From a virus: a stretch of DNA of 21,627 nt. Below, piece after piece: positions 1 through 6,154 of this stretch (the stretch's first letter is position 1; each line of letters begins with the position of its first letter). Position numbers and translations under genes: made by a program. The stretch spans positions 1 through 21,627 of IMG/VR virus record IMGVR_UViG_3300017751_000291. The stretch is one strand, 5' to 3'. Below the pieces are notes generated by a model. That model was not told the DNA's origin. It saw only the letters and a list, made by a program, of their open reading frames with translations, and made no database searches.

Positions 1-2
1 TA

Positions 3-1907
3 AATACATCTTACACATATTACTACACCGATAGACCATCGAATTATTTCGATAAGAGAGTAGAAACTGGTGCTGATATGAGGGCACCAATATTCTACGA
101 TAGAAATAATACTGGATATTACGCAAATCCTGCTTCCACATCGTACTTTAACGATATGAGAGCTGATATTTACTACGATAGAAATAGCACTTCTTATTAT
201 GGTAACTTTGCATCTACATCTCGATTCAATCGAATTGATGTAAACGATACTCGTTCAGATGTATTCTACGATAGAAATAATACTGGTTACTATGTAAACC
301 CTGCAAGTGGGACTCAATTATATGGAATGACCCAAATAAGTGGTGGTCATAGTGATTCTGAATTTGGAGTACGTTTATTATCTGGTAACAATGGGGCTGG
401 TACTGGTGAGATTAATTTAAGAATGTGGTGTTCGGAACCAGGTAGAACTTGGGATTGGGCTGGATTTGGATATAATGTTACTAATAACAATGGTTCACCA
501 TCTGGGTTTGGAAGATTAAATACCAGTCATGGACAGGGATATTGGAGATTCAGTACCTCTGGATATGTGTATATGTATAACACAAACACATCAGGTACTC
601 GTTATCAGACAATGGAATGGAGGTCAGATAATACTGTTATTGCTAACAACTATTTAACGGGAGCTAATTCATTAAGAGCACCAATATTCTATGACAGTAA
701 TAATACGGGATATTATGTAAATCCAGCAGGTCAATCTCATATGAATACTCTTACCTTACAGGGTAATAGAATTGGATTCATTAACTCATCGTTTGATGCT
801 GAAATTAGAGTATCTGATGGTAATCCAAATGGAACTGGTGCAGAATTTACATTCTATGGTGATACTGGAGCGGCAAATGCACAACTTACAGCAGAAGTTG
901 GTAACTTTACTGCAAATGTAAGAACGCCAATAGTCTACGATAGTAATAATACTGCATATTACTCAAACCCTGCAGGTACATCGTATCTTCAATATTTAGG
1001 TAGAAGGGCACACAATACTGGACACTTAGTTGGTTCATATAATAGTGTTGGTGGTAACTCTACCAATACTAACCCAATTTATACTATTGGTTCATCATAT
1101 AACCCATCAACTACAACATTATCAAATATGTATGGTGTTGGTTATTCTCACACAAATGCATCGTTTATTTCATTCACTGGAGCGAGTGGATGGGGTTGGT
1201 ACGCTGCTGCTGATGGTGATGCTAGAGTTTGGATAGGTGCAGCAAACGGAGGACAAGTTTCAGCAAAAGGAAATATGTACGCTGATAGATTCTATGATTA
1301 CAATAATACGGGTTATTATCTAAGACCGGATAGTACATCATTATTGGCAAATATGCAAATTAATGATTACATCTACCATAGAGGTGATACTAACACTTAT
1401 ATGCAGTTCCATGCGGGTGACCAATGGAGAGTTGTAACTGGTGGTACTGAGAGATTAGAGGTAAACAATTCTCAAATCTATATGACTAGAGAATTGAGAT
1501 GTACGCAAGATGTTATCGCATTCTATTCTGATGAAAGATTAAAAGATAATCTTGGTAAGATTGAATCTCCATTAGATAAAATTTCTAAGTTAGATGCATT
1601 CTACTATGTAAACAATGATTTAGCAAAAGAAAAAGGATTCGAAGATGATAAGAAACAAATAGGTTTATCAGCTCAGCAAGTAAAAGAGGTAATGCCTGAG
1701 GTTGTTCATTCAGCACCATTCGATACTGATTTTACTGAGGATGGTGAAATGTTCTCTACATCTGGTGAAGATTACTTAACTCTTAAATACGATAGATTAG
1801 TTCCATTATTAGTTGAAGGTATTAAAGAACAAACTGAAATTGTGAAATCTCAACAAAAAGAGATTGATGAATTGAAGGAAATGGTAAAACTTTTACTAAA
1901 TAAATAA
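3..1907 (+). CDS. Tail fibre protein, C-terminal part, with S74 intramolecular chaperone (5' truncated by window)
   Basis: The frame is open from the window edge, so the 609-residue stretch from the first in-window ATG at 78 is only a minimum; residues below count from there. It carries at least six copies of a ~24-residue motif with core FYDxNNTGYYxNPAxTS, starting near residues 1, 27, 58, 199, 281 and 400, typical of trimeric fibre shafts. The C-terminus (about 480-609) is a Peptidase_S74 domain: YSDERLKDN with candidate catalytic Ser484 and Lys489, then GLSAQQVKEVMPEVV, then a heptad-like coiled coil to the end. In this family the domain trimerises the fibre and then cuts itself off just before the serine, so the mature fibre would end near residue 483. 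Its role is probably host recognition at the distal tail. The call is firm; which fibre (long, short or side) is not determinable. Confidence 0.9.
   Translation, partial: NTSYTYYYTDRPSNYFDKRVETGADMRAPIFYDRNNTGYYANPASTSYFNDMRADIYYDRNSTSYYGNFASTSRFNRIDVNDTRSDVFYDRNNTGYYVNPASGTQLYGMTQISGGHSDSEFGVRLLSGNNGAGTGEINLRMWCSEPGRTWDWAGFGYNVTNNNGSPSGFGRLNTSHGQGYWRFSTSGYVYMYNTNTSGTRYQTMEWRSDNTVIANNYLTGANSLRAPIFYDSNNTGYYVNPAGQSHMNTLTLQGNRIGFINSSFDAEIRVSDGNPNGTGAEFTFYGDTGAANAQLTAEVGNFTANVRTPIVYDSNNTAYYSNPAGTSYLQYLGRRAHNTGHLVGSYNSVGGNSTNTNPIYTIGSSYNPSTTTLSNMYGVGYSHTNASFISFTGASGWGWYAAADGDARVWIGAANGGQVSAKGNMYADRFYDYNNTGYYLRPDSTSLLANMQINDYIYHRGDTNTYMQFHAGDQWRVVTGGTERLEVNNSQIYMTRELRCTQDVIAFYSDERLKDNLGKIESPLDKISKLDAFYYVNNDLAKEKGFEDDKKQIGLSAQQVKEVMPEVVHSAPFDTDFTEDGEMFSTSGEDYLTLKYDRLVPLLVEGIKEQTEIVKSQQKEIDELKEMVKLLLNK
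78..1346 (+). repeat. Six-copy FYDxNNTGYY fibre-shaft repeat
   Basis: Protein-level repeats are encoded at about 78-146, 156-227, 249-320, 672-743, 918-989 and 1275-1346. The first three are nearly back to back; the last three are separated by 60-100 residue inserts that may form small globular domains. The consensus is (R)(A/S/T)(P/D)I(F/Y)YD(R/S)NNTGYY(V/A)NPA. A degenerate further copy seems to lie upstream at the window edge (residues TYYYTDRPSNYFDK). DNA identity among copies is high in the NNTGYY core, so recombination between copies is plausible. Confidence 0.8.
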
Positions 1908-1921
1908 AAAAAACACTTATG

Positions 1922-1961
1922 AATATAACCAATTTACTCTTTTGGGTTTTTTGGTTATATT
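1922..1961 (+). terminator. Hairpin after the fibre gene, possible terminator
   Basis: A perfect 11-bp inverted repeat, AATATAACCAA (1922-1932) and TTGGTTATATT (1951-1961), flanks an 18-nt T-rich loop. It sits 15 nt after the fibre stop codon. There is no T tract after the right arm, so intrinsic termination is uncertain. The right arm overlaps the ATATTTATA motif at 1957-1965, so the repeat could instead affect promoter use. Confidence 0.4.
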
Positions 1962-1965
1962 TATA
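1957..1965 (+). promoter_or_regulatory. Putative late promoter upstream of tail sheath
   Basis: ATATTTATA lies 49 nt before the sheath ATG, in the only gap between fibre and sheath. The same 9-mer recurs before six other genes in this window. The late-promoter role is inferred from recurrence, position and the genes controlled; a phage sigma (gp55-like) would be needed and is not in this window. Confidence 0.5.
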
Positions 1966-2014
1966 TGTGTATTTGGTATAAAATCAAAATAAACTTATTG
2001 GAGAAATAAATAAT

Positions 2015-4279
2015 ATGGCAGAAAGAATTGTATCACCTGGAGTATTCACAAGAGAAAACGATTTATCGTTCTTGGCTCAAGGTATCGGAGAAATTGGAGC
2101 AGCATTCGTAGGACCTTTCAAACAAGGACCTGCTTTCGTTCCCACAGTAGTTAGAACTCAATCAGAATTTGAGGATAAATTTGGTAAACCTGATGGAACT
2201 TACTATACAGGACAAGCAGTACAAAACTATCTTAGAGAAGCTGGTTCTGCAACGATTGTAAGAGTAATGAATGAAGGTACGACTACACAAAACTTCCCTA
2301 TTGGGTTAGTTGCAGATGGAAAACTAATTTCAAGTATTCATTCAACCAACGCTGGTGATGAAGAAGTTGGATTTGGTGCATTTAGTGTAAGTAGTGGAAC
2401 TGCATCTGGTTCATTTGTAGTAAGTGGTAGTGGTATCGGTGAGGTATCATCATCTTTATTACCATCAGCAACTAATGATGTTAGTGATGTATTTGGTGAA
2501 TCACCATTTGGTTCAAAGGATGGATATGTATATTCTTACTTTGAGAATGTAGCAACATCAGCTGATTATTCAGGTGGAGTATCTGCAGTAGCATTACCAT
2601 CTCAAATATTTGGTGGAGCTTCTTCAGCAAACACACCATATGTAAAATCACAATTAATTTCTGGTGAAAGAAGTGATTTATTCCGTTTCCATACAATTGG
2701 ATATGGTAGTAATGAAAATAAAAGATTTAAAATTTCTATCTCAAATGTAAAAGCAGCTGGTGAAGATGGTTCAACTGATTACTCTTCGTTCTCAGTAACT
2801 ATTAGAGGTTTTGCTGATACTGATAAGAGAAAAGTTGTTTTAGAATCGTTTAATAATGTAAACTTAGACCCATCATCACCTAATTTCATCGCAAGAAGAA
2901 TTGGTGATATGTATAGAACAATTGATGCTAATGGTAAAGTTACTGATAATGGTGACTGGGTAAATAACTCTAAGTATGTATGGGTAGAAGTTAAAGCAGA
3001 TGGTTCATACCCTGTTTCAGCTGCACCTTTTGGACATGGAGCATATACTAACCCAATCAACGCTACTGATGGAACTATTGTTCCTGCTGCAGTTTATCAA
3101 ACAAACTCATCAGTTAATACTGCTGGTTCATCAGCAAAATATGCTGGTTTAGATTTTGAAACTGCTGGTGTAAAAGGAGATAACGCTCATTATATGAACG
3201 CAATTCCTGATAACGCAGTTGTTGGTTCAAATGTTGATTTTGGATTCGATTCTCAATTATCATATGTAATGAGTGGTTCTGAATCATCTGATATGGTTAA
3301 GAGGCAATTTACAATAGCATTCCAATATGGATTCGATGGACAATCACCATCTGTATCTAAAAACTTAGGAGCTGATATAAATGGTTCAAACACACAAGGT
3401 TTTGATTGTTCAAGCGCAATAAAAGGTGGTACGATAGCATATGTTAAAGCATTAAACGCAATCTCAAATGTAGATGAGTATGATATCAATATGTTAGTAA
3501 CTCCTGGTATTATTAGAAACCTACACCCAACAGTAACTACAAAAGCTATTGATGTTGTTGAAGCTCGTTCTGATGCATTTTACATTGCTGATTTTAACGC
3601 AGTAAATGATTCAATCGCTCAAGCAACACAAGAATCAAATTCAGTAGATACAAACTACGCAGCTTCTTATTACCCTTGGGTTAAGACAGTTGATACTAAT
3701 ACTAACAAACTAATCTCAGTTCCACCATCAGTATTGATGCCAGCTGTATTTGCAGCAAACGATAACATCGGAGCTGAATGGTTCGCACCTGCTGGTTTGA
3801 ATAGAGGTGGTATTGTAGGAGCAGTTAGTGTATTGAATAGATTAACACATTCTGAAAGAGATACTTTATATGAAAACAAAGTAAATCCAATCGCTTCTTT
3901 CCCTGGGCAAGGTATTGTAGCATTTGGACAGAAAACGTTGCAAGATAAAGCATCAGCATTGGATAGAATCAACGTAAGAAGATTACTAATCACTGTTAAG
4001 AAGTTTGTGGCATCTACATCTCGATTCTTAGTATTCGAACAAAACACCGCTCAGACAAGAGGTAGATTTATAAACACTGTACAACCTTACTTAGAAGGAA
4101 TTCAACAAAGACAAGGATTGTACGCATTTAAAGTAGTAATGGATGAATCTAACAACGGACCTGATGTTGTTGATAGAAACATACTTGCTGGACAAATATT
4201 CTTACAACCGGCTAAGACCGCTGAATTCATTGTAATTGATTTCAACATCTTACCAACTGGAGCAGCTTTTTCAGCATAA
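2015..4279 (+). CDS. Contractile tail sheath protein (gp18-like)
   Basis: This 754-aa subunit would form the contractile sheath around the tail tube and drive injection. The N-terminus (MAERIVSPGVFTRENDLS and GIGEIGAAFVGPFKQGP) is the typical T4-like sheath start. The C-terminal ~200 residues (WFAPAGLNRGGI, RLTHSERDTLYENKVNPI, RRLLITVKKFV, QPYLEGIQQRQGLYAFKVVMDE) match the conserved sheath core that interlocks neighbouring subunits. It is longer than T4 gp18 (659 aa); the extra length lies in the Ser/Gly/Thr-rich middle (about residues 110-400), the region that forms exposed protrusion domains in this family. GGAG at 2000-2003, 11 nt before the ATG, supports the start. The tail tube follows after 54 nt, as in T4. 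Confidence 0.95.
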   Translation: MAERIVSPGVFTRENDLSFLAQGIGEIGAAFVGPFKQGPAFVPTVVRTQSEFEDKFGKPDGTYYTGQAVQNYLREAGSATIVRVMNEGTTTQNFPIGLVADGKLISSIHSTNAGDEEVGFGAFSVSSGTASGSFVVSGSGIGEVSSSLLPSATNDVSDVFGESPFGSKDGYVYSYFENVATSADYSGGVSAVALPSQIFGGASSANTPYVKSQLISGERSDLFRFHTIGYGSNENKRFKISISNVKAAGEDGSTDYSSFSVTIRGFADTDKRKVVLESFNNVNLDPSSPNFIARRIGDMYRTIDANGKVTDNGDWVNNSKYVWVEVKADGSYPVSAAPFGHGAYTNPINATDGTIVPAAVYQTNSSVNTAGSSAKYAGLDFETAGVKGDNAHYMNAIPDNAVVGSNVDFGFDSQLSYVMSGSESSDMVKRQFTIAFQYGFDGQSPSVSKNLGADINGSNTQGFDCSSAIKGGTIAYVKALNAISNVDEYDINMLVTPGIIRNLHPTVTTKAIDVVEARSDAFYIADFNAVNDSIAQATQESNSVDTNYAASYYPWVKTVDTNTNKLISVPPSVLMPAVFAANDNIGAEWFAPAGLNRGGIVGAVSVLNRLTHSERDTLYENKVNPIASFPGQGIVAFGQKTLQDKASALDRINVRRLLITVKKFVASTSRFLVFEQNTAQTRGRFINTVQPYLEGIQQRQGLYAFKVVMDESNNGPDVVDRNILAGQIFLQPAKTAEFIVIDFNILPTGAAFSA

Positions 4280-4299
4280 ACTAAAAATAATAATAACTA

Positions 4300-4308
4300 A
4301 TATTTATT
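4300..4308 (+). promoter_or_regulatory. Putative late promoter upstream of tail tube
   Basis: ATATTTATT (one mismatch to ATATTTATA) starts 25 nt before the tube ATG. It lies within the inverted repeat ACTAATA-TT-TATTAGT (4296-4311). AGGAGA at 4317-4322 is a good ribosome site, 11 nt before ATG 4334. Confidence 0.4.
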
Positions 4309-4333
4309 AGTATAACAGGAGAAAAATAAAAAA

Positions 4334-4822
4334 ATGGCAGAAGTATTAGAATTTAACGAAATGATGTTCACCAACTTCGAACCGAAGATGAAGAATCGCT
4401 TTATAATGGAGATTGAAGGAATTCAATCATACCTTATAAAAACAGCAGCTAGACCTTCAATCAACTTCGAAACTGTGAAATTAGACCACATCAACACATA
4501 CCGAAAATTACAAGGTAAAGGTGAGTGGCAGGATATAACTATAACATTGTATGACCCAATTGTACCATCAGGTGCACAACAGGTAATGGAATGGGTACGT
4601 TTAGGATATGAATCTTTAACTGGTAGAAAGGGTTACGCTGATTTCTACAAAAAAGATATTGATTTTTATATGTTAGGGCCCGTTGGTGATAAGATAGAGC
4701 AGTGGAAGTTAAAAGGTGCATTTATTGCAGCAGCTAACTTCAATGATTTAGATTTCTCCTCTAATGATGCCGCTGATATCGAATTAACGTTATCTTACGA
4801 TTACGCTATATTAGAATTCTAA
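4334..4822 (+). CDS. Tail tube protein (gp19-like)
   Basis: At 162 aa it has almost the length of T4 gp19 (163 aa) and lies directly after the sheath gene, the classic order. The sequence has the tube-protein pattern: MKNRFIMEIEGIQSYLIKTAARPSI near the N-terminus, then DITITLYDPIVPSG, a central VMEWVRLGY segment, and the end LKGAFIAAANFNDLDFSS with a final beta strand (DIELTLSYDYAILEF). Hexamers of this protein stack to form the DNA channel. A strong intrinsic terminator follows at once, so sheath and tube form their own transcription block. Confidence 0.93.
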   Translation: MAEVLEFNEMMFTNFEPKMKNRFIMEIEGIQSYLIKTAARPSINFETVKLDHINTYRKLQGKGEWQDITITLYDPIVPSGAQQVMEWVRLGYESLTGRKGYADFYKKDIDFYMLGPVGDKIEQWKLKGAFIAAANFNDLDFSSNDAADIELTLSYDYAILEF

Positions 4823-4848
4823 AAATACAATAAATATTTTAATAATAG

Positions 4849-4880
4849 AAAAGGTTCTCTTAGTGAGAACCTTTTTTTTT
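4849..4880 (+). terminator. Rho-independent terminator after tail tube
   Basis: A perfect 11-bp stem AAAAGGTTCTC (4849-4859) / GAGAACCTTTT (4865-4875) with loop TTAGT is followed by further Ts to 4880. It closes the sheath-tube unit just before the next putative late promoter. Confidence 0.92.
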
Positions 4881-4899
4881 ACTCTTTTTTAAGTTTTAT

Positions 4900-4908
4900 A
4901 TATTTATA
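4900..4908 (+). promoter_or_regulatory. Putative late promoter upstream of gp26-like gene
   Basis: ATATTTATA ends 22 nt before ATG 4931, right after the terminator at 4849-4880, where a new promoter is needed. This terminator-then-motif order is repeated at 5876-5927 and supports a promoter role. Confidence 0.55.
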
Positions 4909-4930
4909 TACGAACAAATAAAGGTTTATT

Positions 4931-5704
4931 ATGAGTGATACTAAATATGAATTTCCAACGGAAATTGTTGACTTACCTTCAAAAGGTTTAGTCTACCCAG
5001 AAGGACATCCCCTACGAAAGGGTAATGTTGAGATAAAATATATGACTGCAAGAGAGGAAGATATTTTAGCTTCCCAATCTCTAATAAAGAAGGGTGTGGT
5101 TTTAGATAAATTATTCGAATCAGTTGTAGTAGAGAAGGGTGTTGATATTAATGATATATTTATTGGAGATAAAAACGCAATTCTTTTAGCAACAAGAGTA
5201 ATGGGATATGGTGCAGATTATCAAGTAGAAGTAACTGACCCATTTACATTAGAAGCCCAAAATGTAACTATCGATTTAGGAAAGGTTAAAACCAAAGATT
5301 TTGATGAAAAATCATTAAGTGGTGATAACATTTACAAATTTAAATTACCAAAAAGTGGAAAAGAATTGGAATTTAAACTTCTAACTCATGGTGATGAAGC
5401 TGAAATTACAAAAGAAATCCAAGCATTAGCTAGATTATACAAAGGTAAGGGAGAAAAATCATTCGATGTAACAACTAGGTTAAAGTATATGATACAATCG
5501 GTAGATGGTAATCAAGATAGAGGATTCATAACCAATTGGGTTCAGAATGGATTTCTTGCATTAGATACAAAATCATTTAGAAAATATGTTAGGGAACTAA
5601 GTCCAGATATGGATTTAAAATTTGAGTTCACCTCTGAGGTGACCGGTGAGCAGGAGGCACTTGATATCCCGTTCGGGATTTCATTTTTTTACCCTTCCGA
5701 ATAA
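4931..5704 (+). CDS. Baseplate hub protein, T4 gp26-like
   Basis: This 257-aa protein has the family's N-terminal signature, IVDLPSKGLVYPEGHPLRKGNVEIKYMTAREEDIL, a central TDPFTLEAQNVTIDLG strand region, and the usual C-terminal ending in FFYP just before the stop. The T4_baseplate family (gp26) takes part in assembling the central hub of the baseplate; T4 gp26 is 208 aa. The last codons read through a run of seven Ts (5684-5690), and a second conserved ORF in the +1 frame begins to make sense exactly there. The product may therefore exist both alone and as a ~322-residue frameshift fusion. It is preceded by a terminator and a late-type motif, so it starts a transcription unit. Confidence 0.75.
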   Translation: MSDTKYEFPTEIVDLPSKGLVYPEGHPLRKGNVEIKYMTAREEDILASQSLIKKGVVLDKLFESVVVEKGVDINDIFIGDKNAILLATRVMGYGADYQVEVTDPFTLEAQNVTIDLGKVKTKDFDEKSLSGDNIYKFKLPKSGKELEFKLLTHGDEAEITKEIQALARLYKGKGEKSFDVTTRLKYMIQSVDGNQDRGFITNWVQNGFLALDTKSFRKYVRELSPDMDLKFEFTSEVTGEQEALDIPFGISFFYPSE

Positions 5705-5897
5705 CTACACTCAAATACTTCATGACCAAATTTGGCAACTTATTCAATTTGGTAACGGATTTACTTGGAAAGATGTTTACTTCATGCCAATACAATGGAG
5801 AAAATTTTACTTTCAAAAATTAGTAGAATTGAAGAAAAAAGAAGCAGCAGAACATAAAAAAGTAGAACAAAAATCAAAAGTGAGGGTTAAACGATAA
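5646..5897 (+). CDS. Small gp51-type baseplate hub assembly protein or +1-frame extension of gp26-like protein
   Basis: The frame encodes NNYTQILHDQIWQLIQFGNG, then FTWKDVYFMPIQWRKFYFQKL, then a Lys/Glu-rich helix. The GxFTxxDVxxMPxxxRxFYxxKL pattern is one I associate with small hub/assembly proteins that follow gp26 in T4-like phages. The only start before the conserved part is GTG at 5646, 59 nt inside the previous gene and encoding a poor N-terminus (VSRRHLISRSG); AGGTGA lies about 6 nt before it. The first in-frame ATG falls within DVYFMP, too late. A +1 (or -2) slip on the T run at 5684-5690 would join it to the upstream gene. The stop codon lies inside the terminator stem. The coding status is well supported; how translation starts is not. 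Confidence 0.65.
   Translation: MSRRHLISRSGFHFFTLPNNYTQILHDQIWQLIQFGNGFTWKDVYFMPIQWRKFYFQKLVELKKKEAAEHKKVEQKSKVRVKR
5684..5690 (+). other. Candidate programmed frameshift site (T7 run)
   Basis: Frame 0 of the gp26-like gene reads TCA-TTT-TTT-TAC and stops at 5702-5704. Phe-tRNA on TTT can re-pair perfectly after a +1 move (TTT, then ACC CTT CCG AAT) or a -2 move, entering the conserved downstream ORF. Removing one T would also fuse the two frames, so a homopolymer sequencing error is an alternative. Confidence 0.4.
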
Positions 5898-5911
5898 TCC
5901 TCACTTTTTTT
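5876..5911 (+). terminator. Rho-independent terminator after the gp26/gp51-like pair
   Basis: A 13-bp stem AAAAGTGAGGGTT (5876-5888) / AATCCTCACTTTT (5896-5908), with one G-T wobble and a 7-nt loop, is followed by Ts to 5911. It includes the stop codon of the small ORF. Confidence 0.9.
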
Positions 5912-5918
5912 ATATCAT

Positions 5919-5927
5919 ATATTTATA
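5919..5927 (+). promoter_or_regulatory. Putative late promoter of the tape-measure operon
   Basis: ATATTTATA ends 24 nt before ATG 5952 and comes 8 nt after the terminator T tract. It would drive the operon from 5952 to 14061, in which no other terminator or promoter motif was seen. Confidence 0.55.
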
Positions 5928-5951
5928 GGAGTAATAATAGGATAACTAACT

Positions 5952-6149
5952 ATGGCAAATAAAAAGAAATTAAACGAAGCTTCTATTTCTGGATTCATTA
6001 ATCGATTCTTAGATGATATGCAGCAAGGTACGGTAGATAGGTTTATTAAACAAGCTAAAACAAAGAATGTACCAAGACCTGTTGTAAAGCAGTTAGAAAA
6101 ACTTAAAAAAGAAAGACAGGAATTAGAGAAAATTCTTAAAGATTTATAA
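5952..6149 (+). CDS. Small hypothetical protein, helical with C-terminal coiled coil
   Basis: This 65-aa, very basic protein begins MANKKKLNEASISGFINRFLDDMQQGTVDRFI and ends in a Lys/Glu/Leu coiled-coil-like helix (LEKLKKERQELEKILKDL). I do not recognise the family. It opens the tape-measure operon and ends 5 nt before the tape-measure ATG, so co-translation is likely. That place suggests a small chaperone or partner of the tape measure, but this is inferred from position only. The start at 5952 is the only reasonable one and has the late-type motif 24 nt upstream. Confidence 0.7.
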   Translation: MANKKKLNEASISGFINRFLDDMQQGTVDRFIKQAKTKNVPRPVVKQLEKLKKERQELEKILKDL

Positions 6150-6154
6150 TCTAA

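Noticed and set aside
1030-1236. 68-codon + strand frame within the fibre gene
   Set aside because: An out-of-frame reading of the fibre coding sequence, with no independent start signal.
3670-4047. 125-codon minus-strand frame opposite the sheath gene
   Set aside because: It lies fully inside a confidently assigned + strand gene, with no promoter and no family features.
5156-5164. ATATTTATT inside the gp26-like gene
   Set aside because: One mismatch to the late motif, but within a coding region with no start codon at a fitting distance; such A/T strings occur by chance here.
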